A stretch of DNA of 64,000 nucleotides, from contig AP014633.1 of assembly GCA_000828835.1 (NCBI GenBank), forward strand, positions 1,550,001 through 1,614,000, written 5' to 3'. Every line of letters begins with the position of its first letter. Position 1 is the first letter of the stretch. The position numbers were made by a program, and so were the translations under genes. Positions 29,125-39,574 of the stretch are shown here, piece by piece. Below the pieces are notes generated by a model that saw only the letters and a list, made by a program, of their open reading frames with translations, was not told the DNA's origin and made no database searches. Source of the stretch: Thioploca ingrica (lineage in GTDB: Bacteria > Pseudomonadota > Gammaproteobacteria > Beggiatoales > Beggiatoaceae).

Positions 29125-30273
29125 ATGTACAGGACCATATCCCGAGTATTAATGAATTTAAACCTTAATTTACTGTTAAAATTAATTATTTTAGTAGAAA
29201 TAATTATTGGTTGTACTCCAACTACACCCATTCCCCTCCCGCTTGAACCGCCCAAACCACGTCAGCAAGTCCCCACGACTTCAACTCAATCACTTAATTA
29301 TTTTCAACTGAATACAACGGATTATGAAAAAGAATACCTATTAGGTGCCGGTGATCATCTCACGGTTGAAGTATGGGGATATCCAGAATTATCGGGTCAG
29401 CATACGATTGGACCGGATGGTAAAATCACTTTACCCCTCATTGGGTCACTTCGAGTAACCGAACTTTCACGTGAACAAGTGTCTAAATTGATCATCACTC
29501 GGTTATCACCTTATTATACCGATTTATCAATAGCAGTTCGCGTTGATCAGTATGCCGCTAATCGAATATTAGTATTAGGCCGCGTGGCTCGTCCAGGTGA
29601 AATTCAATTTGGAATGACTACGCCCACTTTATTAGAAGCCATTTCGTTAGCCGGTGGTTTTGCTAACGCCAGTGGCTTACCAGAACAAGCTCAAAGTTTG
29701 CTCTTTACACACTGCGCTATATTTCGAGGACGGGATCGAATTGTCTGGATTGAACTAGAACCATTAATCATGGGCAAGGATCTATCTCTGAATATCAAGT
29801 TACAACGGAATGATATCATTTATGTACCTGACATAGAGGAAAAGTTAGTCTATGTATTTGGTGAAGTACGCAATCCAGGGGCTTTCCCGTTAACACCCTC
29901 TATGTCTTTTGTGGAATTACTCGCTAGAGCGGGTGGTCCGACTCAGAATGCTGCTCCAGACAGAATCAATGTTATTCGTCCGACTCAAGGGATTAATCGC
30001 CCTATCGCTTTAAAAGAATTAATCGTACCCAATAAAAAATTTGATGTCGCACTTCAAGAAGGTGATATCATTTATGTTCCCACTAATACCATTACTAAAG
30101 TCAATTATGCCTTACAATTGCTCAATCCGTTTACCACTATATTGGGTATTTATTCTAATATTACCTCTATTCAAGCTAATAATCAGCGACGCCAACTGGA
30201 TCAAGAACAGCAAAGATTAGAGACAGAACGAGCGAAACTAAATGCCATTGAAACGACAAATTCTTTAGAATAA
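29125..30273 (+). CDS. Polysaccharide export outer-membrane protein (Wza family)
   Basis: A 382-residue export protein with a lipobox-like IIIGC (Cys about 30), a Poly_export domain (YLLGAGDHLTVEVWGYPELSG ... PDGKITLPLIG), and two SLBB domains (RILVLGRVARPGEIQF; KLVYVFGEVRNPGAFPL). A charged helical tail (QRRQLDQEQQRLETERAKL) replaces the usual amphipathic outer-membrane helix, so how it spans the membrane is unclear. The Wzc-like gene follows 13 bp later. No glycosyltransferase or polymerase genes accompany the pair. Confidence 0.9.
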   Translation: MYRTISRVLMNLNLNLLLKLIILVEIIIGCTPTTPIPLPLEPPKPRQQVPTTSTQSLNYFQLNTTDYEKEYLLGAGDHLTVEVWGYPELSGQHTIGPDGKITLPLIGSLRVTELSREQVSKLIITRLSPYYTDLSIAVRVDQYAANRILVLGRVARPGEIQFGMTTPTLLEAISLAGGFANASGLPEQAQSLLFTHCAIFRGRDRIVWIELEPLIMGKDLSLNIKLQRNDIIYVPDIEEKLVYVFGEVRNPGAFPLTPSMSFVELLARAGGPTQNAAPDRINVIRPTQGINRPIALKELIVPNKKFDVALQEGDIIYVPTNTITKVNYALQLLNPFTTILGIYSNITSIQANNQRRQLDQEQQRLETERAKLNAIETTNSLE

Positions 30274-30286
30274 TTGACTTGATCTT

Positions 30287-32395
30287 ATGTTACCACAGTC
30301 CTCTTCCGGCGTTGTCGAGCAGTCTATTCCGACGGGTCGATTTAAACCGTTAGTTAGTCTGTTAAGATATAAGTGGTTAGCGTTGTTCATCTTGTTGGGA
30401 GTGAGTGCTATTGGTATAGAGGTTTTTTCCACCATGGGAGTGCCTATTTATCAAGCAGTAGCTATAATCTGGGTATCACCTCGGTTTACGCCTAACTTGG
30501 AGACAGACAAAACCATGGACTTGGATCGCACCGAATACCCATTCTATGTTAAACAACAAGCGAGTTTAGTTACCCGACCTGATGTCATTCACGAAGCGTT
30601 GCAAACTCCCCAATTACGAGAAAACTGGTTTCTGCCTGGTGAAGATGAAAGTAGCGCTAAGCAACGGTTAAAAGATGCACTTGACGTTGACAATAAGCGC
30701 AATGAACCCTCTGTCACGGTCAAATTAAGTAGTGAACAAGCTAAAGGATTAGGTACTGTTCTCAACACCTTGATAGAAGTGTATTTGAAAAAAACTCAAG
30801 AAGAAAATATTTTTGATAGTAGTGGTCGAATTAAATGGTTAGAACAACATCGGCAGGAATTAGAACAATTGCTCGCCACAAAGGAACAACAACGTACTCA
30901 AATTGCCATAGAATTGGGGGTAACGACCTTCCAAGAAAATAGCTTAAATCCATACGATAATATTTTGGTTGAAAGTAGACAAGCACAGGTACTGGCACAC
31001 CGTGACAGTGTCAAAACCGAAAATCAATTAGCGACGTTGAATAAGAAACAAAGTAATGGTGATACCATATTAGATATTCTAGTTGCTGAACAAGTTGCTA
31101 ATGATGGTGAATTAAAATCCTTTACTACCCGCTTAACTGACCGACGTACCCAACTCTTAACTGAAATCTTAGGTTTAACCCCAAAGCATCCCACTCGGCA
31201 ACGTGCGGAACAAGAGATTGCTAAAATTGATCAAGATATTGCCAAAGCAACTCAGGATTTTACGGTAACGATTCGGAACCGGTTATTAGAAAAAAGTAAA
31301 GCCGACGTTTATCAAGCGCAAAGTATTGAACAATCTTTAGCGGACGAACTGGATAAACAGCGTCAGCAAGCGAATCACTATGCCAAGCTTTATAATGAAG
31401 CCTTAGTGGTGAGCAGAGAAATTACCCGTATTATTCAACAATTAGATAAAATTAATGATCGGACTGATTTTTTATCAATTGAATCTACTGCACCTGGATT
31501 TGTACGATTAGATACTCCCGCAGTCGAACCGACAATCCCGGTTGCCGGTAAGCGCATAAAAATTTTGTTAATATTTATAGCCGCTGCTTTTGGTTTAGGT
31601 ATCGGATTCCCCATTCTAATAGATATGCTTGATAGGCGCATTAGAACACCAGGTGAGATCCACAAACTGCTTGGATTCCCTCCAATAGCCTGGGTTTTAG
31701 AACACCGTAATAAGCATACTCAACAGGTCATGGCTGATCAAATGCGGCGGATGGCATTAGCCTTAGAACGAGATTGGCATACCCATAAAACCAACTATTT
31801 TGTATTGACTTCGGTGAAAGCTGGCGGTGGAACTACAACCCTCACTCTCGAGTTAGCTCGGTTATTAAGTGATTTTGGAGTACACACTTTAGCGGTCGAG
31901 TTGAACGCCTTTAAACCAGATAGCCGCTATAACGATGTTGATTCATCAGCCGGTCTAACTACTTTACTTAATCAAGAATATCTTGATCCCCTGATGTTTA
32001 TTAAACCCGCTACGGAGTATTTACCGAATCGGTTACCGGTTGGAGAAACTCCAGAACCTTATTTGGTCACGCGGGGTAAACTACGTCCATTACTGAAACA
32101 ACTCAATATTGAGTATGATTTAATTCTGCTGGATACTCCTCCAATTTTATTATCCGCTGATGCCGAATTATTAGGGGAAATCGCCGGCGGTATTTTATTA
32201 GTTGTTGAAGCAGAAAAGGTTTTCCCAGGTGAACTCCGGCGTGCAGCACAATTATTAGAACGTTTAAATCCACCGGTAGTGGGTTCCATACTCAATCGAG
32301 TTAAAATATACCAAGGTGGTGGATATTTTTCTAAGTTAGTTAAGGAATATGAAAACAGGGAAAAATTACGTCATCGCTTTGCTAAAAGCGGTTAA
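30287..32395 (+). CDS. Wzc-like chain-length / tyrosine-autokinase-like protein with degenerate ATP site
   Basis: A 702-residue inner-membrane polysaccharide co-polymerase. It has a Wzz domain with membrane helices near residues 28-46 and about 425-445, a periplasmic coiled coil between, and a cytoplasmic BY-kinase-like domain. That domain is altered: the Walker A region (about 505-515) reads SVKAGGGTTT instead of GxGKT/S, Walker A' reads LAVELNAFKP in place of LLIDxDxRxP, while Walker B (LILLDTPP, about 612) is kept. The C-terminus (KEYENREKLRHRFAKSG) lacks a tyrosine cluster. It may be a non-catalytic scaffold for chain-length control. Confidence 0.88.
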   Translation: MLPQSSSGVVEQSIPTGRFKPLVSLLRYKWLALFILLGVSAIGIEVFSTMGVPIYQAVAIIWVSPRFTPNLETDKTMDLDRTEYPFYVKQQASLVTRPDVIHEALQTPQLRENWFLPGEDESSAKQRLKDALDVDNKRNEPSVTVKLSSEQAKGLGTVLNTLIEVYLKKTQEENIFDSSGRIKWLEQHRQELEQLLATKEQQRTQIAIELGVTTFQENSLNPYDNILVESRQAQVLAHRDSVKTENQLATLNKKQSNGDTILDILVAEQVANDGELKSFTTRLTDRRTQLLTEILGLTPKHPTRQRAEQEIAKIDQDIAKATQDFTVTIRNRLLEKSKADVYQAQSIEQSLADELDKQRQQANHYAKLYNEALVVSREITRIIQQLDKINDRTDFLSIESTAPGFVRLDTPAVEPTIPVAGKRIKILLIFIAAAFGLGIGFPILIDMLDRRIRTPGEIHKLLGFPPIAWVLEHRNKHTQQVMADQMRRMALALERDWHTHKTNYFVLTSVKAGGGTTTLTLELARLLSDFGVHTLAVELNAFKPDSRYNDVDSSAGLTTLLNQEYLDPLMFIKPATEYLPNRLPVGETPEPYLVTRGKLRPLLKQLNIEYDLILLDTPPILLSADAELLGEIAGGILLVVEAEKVFPGELRRAAQLLERLNPPVVGSILNRVKIYQGGGYFSKLVKEYENREKLRHRFAKSG

Positions 32396-32551
32396 TCCAA
32401 TATTATTAAAGTGATTACTTTGAATCCGGGTTAAGAAAATAAAATGGCTATTAATTTATAATAACTCACCGGGAGCATGATTATTTAGGCCAGTTTTTGT
32501 GATATTATAGTATTTAAGTTTAATTTTCTACGACACCAAGATTCCTGAAGT

Positions 32552-33928
32552 ATGATGACTGATAATGAAAGTATGACTGTTATTGAACAACGGGCTGCCT
32601 TTGCCTTAGCGGGTATTTTATCTACTCGCATGTTGGGTTTATTTATAATTTTACCGGTTTTTGCGCTTTATGCTCGTACCTTACCTAACGTAACACCGAC
32701 TTTAGTCGGGTTAGCGATAGGAATTTATGGTTTAACTCAAGCCCTATTTCAAATTCCGTTTGGAATATTATCGGATCGCTGGGGACGTAAGCCGGTTATT
32801 ACCTTAGGATTATTGATTTTTGCAGTGGGTGGTTTAACAGCCGCCCTATCAAGTTCTATTGTGGGGATTATTATTGGACGTGCGTTACAAGGCCTAGGCG
32901 CCATTTCATCGTCTATACTCGCTTTAACAGCAGATTTAACCCGTGAAGAACACCGCACGAAAGCAATGGCTTTTTTGGGTAGCAGTATGGGGATATCCTT
33001 CATGTTAGCCTTAATCATTGGACCGGTGCTCAATCAATGGATAGGTATACCCGGTATTTTTGCACTGACCGCATTATTAAGCTTAATCGCCTTGGCAGTA
33101 TTACATTTCATGGTACCTCAACCGGTGACGAAACAATCTCATCAGCATGCTGAACCCATACGCGTTCAATTTAAAAAGATTTTGACCAATACCCAATTAT
33201 TACGCCTTAACATCGGGGTTTTATTATTACATTTATTCTTGACTTCTCTGTTTGTGGTATTACCCATTGTACTGAAAGCTAAATTAGACTTGGAGCATCA
33301 TTGGCAAGTTTATGTGCCCGTATTAGTGAGTTCTTTCCTGATCATTGTGCCGGTTATTATTTATACCGAGAAACGTCATCTTTCCAAACCGGTTTTTGTT
33401 AGTGCTATTACTTTACTGGTTTTGGGTATGTTGGGGTTAAGCTATTTAGATAATTCTCTCGGTGGTATCATGGGGATGTTGTTGTTATTTTTTATCGCTT
33501 TTAATTTACTCGAAGCCAGCTTACCTTCGTTACTAAGTAAAATAGCGCCAGCAGAATATAAAGGTGCCGCGATGGGTGTTTATTCCACTGCTCAATTTTT
33601 GGGTGCTTTTCTAGGCGGTTTTGGTGGGGGTTGGATACAGCATCACTACGGAATTGAGTCTGTATTTATAGTCGACGCAGCTTTAGCAACAATCTGGTTA
33701 ATGCTAGCCATAACCGCAAAAAATCCACGTTACTTAAGTAGCCATCTGCTTAATGTTGGTCAAATTAATAAACAACAAGCCAACCATTTGAGTCACTGTC
33801 TTACCCAAGTGCCAGGGGTAGCTGAAGTAGTCATTATCCTTGAAGAAGGCGTTGCTTACTTGAAAGTGGATCGTCAAGTGTTGGATATGACCGCATTAAA
33901 TGTTATATCAAATTACATTACTAAATGA
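32552..33928 (+). CDS. MFS transporter, YajR-like with C-terminal YAM-type domain
   Basis: A 458-residue major facilitator with twelve predicted helices; the motif-A loop GILSDRWGRKP sits between TM2 and TM3. After the helices, about 60 residues (NVGQINKQQANHLSHCLTQVPGVAEVVIILEEGVAYLKVD) form a ferredoxin-like beta-alpha-beta domain as in YajR. YajR is a proton-driven exporter of uncertain substrate. ssb follows 28 bp later. The adjacency of a YajR-like gene and ssb is common in gammaproteobacteria. Confidence 0.88.
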   Translation: MMTDNESMTVIEQRAAFALAGILSTRMLGLFIILPVFALYARTLPNVTPTLVGLAIGIYGLTQALFQIPFGILSDRWGRKPVITLGLLIFAVGGLTAALSSSIVGIIIGRALQGLGAISSSILALTADLTREEHRTKAMAFLGSSMGISFMLALIIGPVLNQWIGIPGIFALTALLSLIALAVLHFMVPQPVTKQSHQHAEPIRVQFKKILTNTQLLRLNIGVLLLHLFLTSLFVVLPIVLKAKLDLEHHWQVYVPVLVSSFLIIVPVIIYTEKRHLSKPVFVSAITLLVLGMLGLSYLDNSLGGIMGMLLLFFIAFNLLEASLPSLLSKIAPAEYKGAAMGVYSTAQFLGAFLGGFGGGWIQHHYGIESVFIVDAALATIWLMLAITAKNPRYLSSHLLNVGQINKQQANHLSHCLTQVPGVAEVVIILEEGVAYLKVDRQVLDMTALNVISNYITK

Positions 33929-33956
33929 GTAACTGAGTCAAAAAAGGAAGACACAT

Positions 33957-34472
33957 ATGTCCACTCGTGGTGTCAATAAAGTGATTTTAATAGGAAATTT
34001 AGGTGCTGATCCCGAAGTACGTTATAGTGCCAGTGGCGTGGCGATGGCCAATTTGAGCTTAGCGACGAGTTACAGTTCGCAAGATAAACAAACCGGTGAA
34101 TGGCAAGAACGAACGGAATGGCATCGACTCGTTCTTTTTAAACGCTTGGCAGAAGTAGCCGGACAATATTTACGCAAAGGTTCTCAGATTTATGTGGAAG
34201 GCCATTTACAAACCCGTAAATGGCAAGATCAAAATGGGATAGACCGTTATACGACTGAGGTTGTGGTGCTTGACATGCAAATGTTAGGTGGACGTGGTGA
34301 AAGCACAACGACTCACTATAACGCACCCCCGCCCGGTAACTATGTGCCACAACCCCCGCCGGTGAACGAAGGAGTAAATCCACCCACTATTCCACCGACC
34401 TCTTCACCCCCGCGTCCTTCTAGTCCAGCACCGGTTGCTGACCAGAATTTTGACGACGATGTGCCTTTTTGA
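33957..34472 (+). CDS. ssb: Single-stranded DNA-binding protein
   Basis: A 171-residue SSB with the OB-fold start [16 protein letters not shown], the conserved WHR in [15 protein letters not shown] and the interaction tip DDDVPF at the C-terminus after a proline-rich linker. It coats single-stranded DNA in replication and repair; the tip recruits partners including the chi subunit encoded at 7551. The start follows AAGGAAG. Confidence 0.97.
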   Translation: MSTRGVNKVILIGNLGADPEVRYSASGVAMANLSLATSYSSQDKQTGEWQERTEWHRLVLFKRLAEVAGQYLRKGSQIYVEGHLQTRKWQDQNGIDRYTTEVVVLDMQMLGGRGESTTTHYNAPPPGNYVPQPPPVNEGVNPPTIPPTSSPPRPSSPAPVADQNFDDDVPF

Positions 34473-34483
34473 GCAGTTAGCCA

Positions 34484-35080
34484 GTGAAACCCATTGTATT
34501 AGCGAGTAACAATTCCGGTAAACTCAGAGAATTTGCCCAAATACTCGCCACATTTGATTACCAAGTCATTCCCCAAAGTCAATTTGAGGTACCCGAAGTG
34601 GCAGAAACCGGATTGAGCTTCGTTGAAAATGCCTTAATCAAAGCACGACAAGCTTCGCAACATACCCGTTTACCGGCGATGGCGGATGACTCGGGAATTG
34701 AAGTCGACGCTCTCCAGGGCGCCCCCGGGATTTATTCAGCCCGATTTGCGGGTATTGGTGCGAGTGACGAAGATAATAATCGCTTATTATTAAAAAAATT
34801 AACCATTACACCGGAGATTCAGCGAACTGCCCGTTACCATTGTGTCATTGTTTATATGCACCATCCGAATGATCCCATGCCACTAATTTGTCAAGGTACC
34901 TGGGAAGGACATATTATCCATGAACCACGCGGTGAAAATGGCTTTGGGTATGATCCCTTATTTTATGTACCAACCCATCATTGTACTTCCGCCGAATTAT
35001 CCCCAGAAATAAAAAATCAACTCAGTCATCGTGGGCAAGCTCTGCGGGCATTGCAACTGGCTTTATCTAAAAAAACTTAG
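34484..35080 (+). CDS. rdgB: XTP/dITP pyrophosphatase RdgB
   Basis: A 198-residue Ham1/RdgB family protein starting with GTG (VKPIVLASNNSGKLREF). The motifs are SNNSGKLREF at the N-terminus, MADDSGIEVDALQGAPGIYSARF in the middle and GENGFGYDPLF near residue 145. It hydrolyses deaminated purine nucleoside triphosphates to keep them out of DNA. It is 12 bp after ssb and overlaps the end of convergent dnaQ by 4 bp. Confidence 0.95.
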   Translation: MKPIVLASNNSGKLREFAQILATFDYQVIPQSQFEVPEVAETGLSFVENALIKARQASQHTRLPAMADDSGIEVDALQGAPGIYSARFAGIGASDEDNNRLLLKKLTITPEIQRTARYHCVIVYMHHPNDPMPLICQGTWEGHIIHEPRGENGFGYDPLFYVPTHHCTSAELSPEIKNQLSHRGQALRALQLALSKKT

Positions 35081-35790
35081 CTCTGTTCCAAAGCCTGCCA
35101 CAAACATTTCCCACCACTCATTTTCTCAATAACCACTAACTTTTGTTCATGGGCTTGCAACTCCATTGACGTGGGTATTACGACTTTCAAGGGCGGTCGC
35201 TCGGAATGAACTCGTTTAATTGCAGCCTCATTATTAACTTGATTAGTTTCTTGGCAAGATAATAAACTGACTTGCCCACCGGTCATCGCTAAGTAAACTT
35301 CAGCTAATAATCGAGCATCTAGCAAAGCGCCATGTAACTGCCGATTAGAATTGTCGACGTTATAACGTTTACACAACGCATCTAAACTATTTTTTTGCCC
35401 GGGATGGCGTTCTCTAGCCAATGTTAAGGTATCCGTAATTGAGCAATAATGAGAAAGCGGTTGCCAATTTTGTTGAAGTAATTGTAATTCATGATTAATA
35501 AAGCCCACATCAAACGAGGCATTGTGAATAATGAGTTCTGCTCCCTGAATAAAAGCCATCAATTCAGTAACTACATTGGCAAAGCGTGGCTTATCTCGAA
35601 GAAATTCATGAGTAATCCCATGAACACGACTAGCGGCAACCTCAATTTGACGATCCGGTTGGAGAAATTGATGATAATACCGGTCAGTAATCCGTCGATT
35701 GATCATTTCGACACAACCCATTTCGATAATACGATGACCTTCTTTGGGATCGAGACCGGTCGTTTCAGTATCTAAAACAATTTGGCGCAT
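35077..35790 (-). CDS. dnaQ: DNA polymerase III epsilon subunit (3'-5' proofreading exonuclease)
   Basis: A 237-residue DEDDh exonuclease: Exo I VLDTETTGLDP, Exo II NASFDVGFINHEL, Exo III LHGALLDARLLAEVYLAM with catalytic His/Asp. The C-terminal part includes polymerase-binding elements. It proofreads as part of the DNA polymerase III core. It is convergent with rdgB, with a 4-bp overlap. Confidence 0.95.
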   Translation of the reverse strand: MRQIVLDTETTGLDPKEGHRIIEMGCVEMINRRITDRYYHQFLQPDRQIEVAASRVHGITHEFLRDKPRFANVVTELMAFIQGAELIIHNASFDVGFINHELQLLQQNWQPLSHYCSITDTLTLARERHPGQKNSLDALCKRYNVDNSNRQLHGALLDARLLAEVYLAMTGGQVSLLSCQETNQVNNEAAIKRVHSERPPLKVVIPTSMELQAHEQKLVVIEKMSGGKCLWQALEQS

Positions 35791-35930
35791 AAAATTATCT
35801 CTTTTTAAATCAATTTATTACATTAAAAATTTACAATAGGATTGAAATTACCACACAATGTATTAAGATTATATTATATTTAAGGTGATGTTATTTTAAC
35901 CCCTCTGACTAGCTAAGAGGATATGTTCAA

Positions 35931-36527
35931 ATGATTGATACAGATGGCTATAGAATGAACGTCGGCATCATTCTGACGAATCAGCAGGGGCAAGTATTAT
36001 GGGCCAAACGGATAGGACAAGATGCTTGGCAATTTCCACAAGGTGGTATTAAGGCCCATGAAACACCGAAACGCGCTCTATTTCGTGAATTACATGAGGA
36101 ACTCGGGTTAACTACCAAACAAGTGCATGTTTTGGGAGCAACTCGAGGTTGGTTACGGTATCGCTTGCCTAATCATTTAATACGTTATCACCAACAACCA
36201 CTTTGTATTGGACAAAAACAAGTGTGGTATATGTTGCGTTTGTTAGCCAAGGAGAGAAACATTCAGTTGAATACCAGTGAAGAACCCGAATTTGAAAAAT
36301 GGTTATGGGTAGATTACTGGTACCCTTTAACAGAAGTTGTTTATTTTAAAAAGAAAGTTTATGAAATTGCTTTAAAAGAATTGCAAACTTTTATGTTACC
36401 TAGCCCCAAAAAAATCGTCTTACATCCGCTCTCTTCAAATAATTCCCCAACGCTACCGCCCCATTCCATTCAAGCTCGTGAATTAAGTAAACCCATTCGA
36501 CCTAAAAGTCTCGGGTTAAAATCATAA
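35931..36527 (+). CDS. rppH: RNA pyrophosphohydrolase RppH (Nudix)
   Basis: A 198-residue Nudix hydrolase. The start [15 protein letters not shown] is nearly the canonical RppH N-terminus, and the Nudix box ([23 protein letters not shown]) is complete. It removes pyrophosphate from 5'-triphosphorylated mRNA and starts decay. A C-terminal extension (about 40 residues, proline- and serine-rich) is longer than in E. coli RppH. A terminator follows at 36565. Confidence 0.93.
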   Translation: MIDTDGYRMNVGIILTNQQGQVLWAKRIGQDAWQFPQGGIKAHETPKRALFRELHEELGLTTKQVHVLGATRGWLRYRLPNHLIRYHQQPLCIGQKQVWYMLRLLAKERNIQLNTSEEPEFEKWLWVDYWYPLTEVVYFKKKVYEIALKELQTFMLPSPKKIVLHPLSSNNSPTLPPHSIQARELSKPIRPKSLGLKS

Positions 36528-36564
36528 ATGACTTCATGATTTTTATTGGTGTGCTTTTTTCTTT

Positions 36565-36591
36565 CCGCCTTCGTTACAAGAAGGCGGTTTT
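36565..36591 (+). terminator. Rho-independent terminator after rppH
   Basis: CCGCCTTC (36565-36572) pairs with GAAGGCGG (36580-36587) with a 7-nt loop, followed by TTTT. It lies 38 bp after the stop. Confidence 0.88.
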
Positions 36592-36742
36592 ATGCCGATC
36601 AATAAGATTCTGTGCTGATTTCGCAATTTGATACTCAGTTGTGACTGAGGGTATAAGCTTAAGAGGCAATTTATGTTAAAATATCAAATTTATTACGACT
36701 TAATTACTCACATAGATTAACCTGGGTTTGAGGAATTTAACA

Positions 36743-37486
36743 ATGTTAGTAATCCCCGCCATTGACTTAAAAGATGGTCAATGCGTACGACTAAAACAAG
36801 GCCGCATGGAAGATAATACGGTGTTTTCTAATGATCCAATAGCGATGGCAGCCCGTTGGATAGAAGCGGGTGCACGTCGGTTACATATTGTCGACTTAAA
36901 TGGTGCCTTTGCCGGAAAACCGGTTAACGCGAAAATTATTCACCAAATTGCCGAAACCTATCCTCATATCCCAATCCAAGTGGGGGGTGGTATCCGTGAC
37001 GAAGAGACGATACAAACCTATCTCAGTGTTGGCGTAAGTTATGTGATTATTGGGACTAAAGCGATTCAAGCACCTCATTTTGTTGCCGATGCTTGTTTAG
37101 AATTTCCCGGACACATCATGGTGGGATTGGATGCTCGCAATGGCAAACTCGCCACCGAAGGTTGGTCAAAACTTTCCCATCATAAGGTAATTGATATGGC
37201 ACAACGCTTTGAACAAGATGGGGTTACCGCCATTGTATTTACCGATATTAGCCGTGATGGGATGTTAGGCGGTGTGAATGTGGAATCGACCCTTGAACTA
37301 GCGCGTGCTATTACCATTCCAGTCATAGCAGCCGGTGGGATTAAAACTGTCTATGACATTCAAGCTTTGTGTGAAGTCGCTAATGAAGGTATCATCGGTG
37401 CCATTACCGGTCGGGCTATTTACGAAGGTACCCTCGATTTTGTGCAAGCCCAACAACTCGCAGATGAGTGTAGTAGAAAAAACTAG
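36743..37486 (+). CDS. hisA: HisA, ProFAR isomerase
   Basis: A 247-residue (beta/alpha)8 barrel. The start is [20 protein letters not shown]; the N-terminal catalytic Asp is in AIDLKDG and the second Asp in [12 protein letters not shown]. It isomerises the ProFAR intermediate of histidine synthesis. The frame from 36728 is rejected in favour of the conserved start. hisF follows after about 80 bp. Confidence 0.96.
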   Translation: MLVIPAIDLKDGQCVRLKQGRMEDNTVFSNDPIAMAARWIEAGARRLHIVDLNGAFAGKPVNAKIIHQIAETYPHIPIQVGGGIRDEETIQTYLSVGVSYVIIGTKAIQAPHFVADACLEFPGHIMVGLDARNGKLATEGWSKLSHHKVIDMAQRFEQDGVTAIVFTDISRDGMLGGVNVESTLELARAITIPVIAAGGIKTVYDIQALCEVANEGIIGAITGRAIYEGTLDFVQAQQLADECSRKN

Positions 37487-37568
37487 CTTGACTGATTCAT
37501 TATCAATTCCTGCCTTTCAAAACTATCCTCTCTTCCAAATCAAATGTTGAAATCAAGTGGAACTCATC

Positions 37569-38345
37569 ATGGGATTAGCTAAACGTATTATTCCTTGTCT
37601 CGATGTTGATGCTGGACGTGTCGTTAAAGGCGTTAAATTTGTCAATATTCGTGATGCTGGCGACCCAGTAGAAATTGCGCAACGTTATGACGAACAAGGT
37701 GCAGATGAATTAACTTTTTTAGATATTACCGCGAGTTCAGATGCCCGCGATACCATGGTACATGTGGTAGAGTCCGTCGCGAGTGAAGTATTTATTCCGT
37801 TAACAGTGGGTGGTGGTATTCGTCAACTAGCCGATATTCGCCGTATGCTCAACGCCGGCGCTGATAAAGTGGCGATCAATACCGCCGCAGTTTTTAACCC
37901 CGAATTAGTGGCGGAGGCGAGTAATCATTTTGGTTCGCAATGTATTGTGGTCGCGATTGATGCTAAACAAATTAATCCAGCCCAAGAATCACCACGGTGG
38001 GAAGTATTTACTCATGGCGGTAGAAAACCAACGGGACTGGATGCGGTAGAATGGGCTAAACAAATGGTCAATCTCGGTGCTGGGGAATTATTACTGACGA
38101 GCATGGATCGAGATGGTACTCGCCAAGGTTTTGATTTAGCCTTAACACGAACCATTAGTGAAGCCGTTAATGTACCGGTTATCGCTTCCGGTGGGGTAGG
38201 TACTTTAGAACACCTTGCCCAAGGGATACTCGAAGGTAAAGCGGATGCCGTATTAGCAGCCAGCATCTTTCATTTTGGAGAATATACGATTGCGGATGCT
38301 AAACAACAAATGAGGGCACGAGGTATCGAAGTACGCTTAGGTTAA
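37569..38345 (+). CDS. hisF: HisF, imidazole glycerol phosphate synthase cyclase subunit
   Basis: A 258-residue barrel starting [21 protein letters not shown] with the catalytic Asp in CLDVDAG and the second Asp in [14 protein letters not shown]. It pairs with HisH to form imidazole glycerol phosphate and AICAR. hisH is not in the window. The hisA-hisF pair is separated from hisE by a SYLF gene. Confidence 0.96.
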   Translation: MGLAKRIIPCLDVDAGRVVKGVKFVNIRDAGDPVEIAQRYDEQGADELTFLDITASSDARDTMVHVVESVASEVFIPLTVGGGIRQLADIRRMLNAGADKVAINTAAVFNPELVAEASNHFGSQCIVVAIDAKQINPAQESPRWEVFTHGGRKPTGLDAVEWAKQMVNLGAGELLLTSMDRDGTRQGFDLALTRTISEAVNVPVIASGGVGTLEHLAQGILEGKADAVLAASIFHFGEYTIADAKQQMRARGIEVRLG

Positions 38346-38525
38346 ACCATTGGGTTGGCTAACTAAGAAATAACTATCTGTATTAACAGGTAGTTATCTA
38401 TATCTCGGCAGAAAAATTTTGCCCACTTATCTATTACCGAGTGACAAATGAATGCAAAAATTGTTACAGTATAAACTTCAAAATCCTTATTTTAATTTGA
38501 ATTAGGAAGAACGGAGAACCCAAAA

Positions 38526-39227
38526 ATGTGTATGAGTAAATATATCACCCTACTATTTAGCGTTTGGTGTTTCCTTAGTCCGTCTGTTTATGCGAAGAGT
38601 GACACAGAAAATCTCTTTGTCAATGAAGCACCTTCTCTTGAAGAGGTTAACGAGCAGATCTCAACTTTAACCACGGCGTTAGAAACCGTTATTAAAGATA
38701 AAATTCCAGCGGCATTAATGAAACAAGCTAAAGCAGTGGTTGTCGCTAATGCTAAAAAAGGTGGCTTTGTTATCGCTATCCAAGCCGGTAAAGGATTTAT
38801 GATGGTACGCAATGATAAACACTGGAGTAATCCAGCACTGATTACCGTATCAGCGGCGAGTGTTGGATTTCAAGCGGGAGTAGAAGCTAAAACCGTGGTT
38901 TTAGTATTTACCCAACGTGAAGCCGCTGAAAAAGTCTTACAGGGCAATCTCAAGTTAGGTGCCGGTTTAAATTTAGCGGTCGGACCGCTGGCTACTGACG
39001 TCGGTACCAATACGGTCTTTGACAAAGAAGTTTACACTTATTCAGATGGAATGGGGTTATTTGCGGGTTTATCCTTAGAAGGCTCATCATTAACTTTTGA
39101 TCCGCTTCCTAACGAAGGTCTCTATGGTAAAAAAGTAACTGCCGCTGAAATTTTCTCTGGTAAAGTCAAGACCAATGCCGTGGCAACGAAAAATTTGACC
39201 AAACTGTTGCAAGAAAAATCATTGTAG
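38526..39227 (+). CDS. SYLF-domain secreted protein (Ysc84-like)
   Basis: A 233-residue exported protein with a signal peptide (about 1-24, ending VYAKS) and a SYLF/Ysc84 domain: [36 protein letters not shown] and [16 protein letters not shown] near the end. SYLF domains bind phosphoinositides in eukaryotes; the bacterial role is unknown, probably lipid-linked in the periplasm. CGGAGAA provides a Shine-Dalgarno about eight bases before the ATG. It lies between hisF and hisE and has a paralogue at 39575. Confidence 0.88.
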   Translation: MCMSKYITLLFSVWCFLSPSVYAKSDTENLFVNEAPSLEEVNEQISTLTTALETVIKDKIPAALMKQAKAVVVANAKKGGFVIAIQAGKGFMMVRNDKHWSNPALITVSAASVGFQAGVEAKTVVLVFTQREAAEKVLQGNLKLGAGLNLAVGPLATDVGTNTVFDKEVYTYSDGMGLFAGLSLEGSSLTFDPLPNEGLYGKKVTAAEIFSGKVKTNAVATKNLTKLLQEKSL

Positions 39228-39234
39228 GTTAGTA

Positions 39235-39552
39235 GTGAGTGAATTACTACAACAACTCGCTCAAGTGCTAGAACAACGTAAGACTGCTGATCCAAAACAG
39301 TCTTACGTGGCCAATTTATATAGTAAAGGCTTAGACGCCATTTTAAAAAAGATCGGTGAAGAAGCCACCGAAACAGTTATCGCTGCTAAAAATGGCGATA
39401 CCAACCAACTCATTTACGAAACAGCAGATTTGTGGTTTCATACCTTGGTACTGTTAACACACCAAGGTTTAGGACCAGAATTGGTATTAAACGAATTACA
39501 GCGGCGGTTTGGTCAATCTGGGTTAGAAGAAAAAGCAAAACGTCATCAGTAA
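39235..39552 (+). CDS. hisE: HisE, phosphoribosyl-ATP diphosphatase
   Basis: A 105-residue MazG-like protein starting at GTG 39235, seven bases after the SYLF stop. [15 protein letters not shown] and the downstream [13 protein letters not shown] helix carry the metal-binding glutamates and aspartate. It hydrolyses phosphoribosyl-ATP in histidine synthesis. The usual neighbour hisI is not beside it. Another SYLF gene follows. Confidence 0.95.
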   Translation: MSELLQQLAQVLEQRKTADPKQSYVANLYSKGLDAILKKIGEEATETVIAAKNGDTNQLIYETADLWFHTLVLLTHQGLGPELVLNELQRRFGQSGLEEKAKRHQ

Positions 39553-39574
39553 ATAGTCAGTTTATGGAGGCAAT

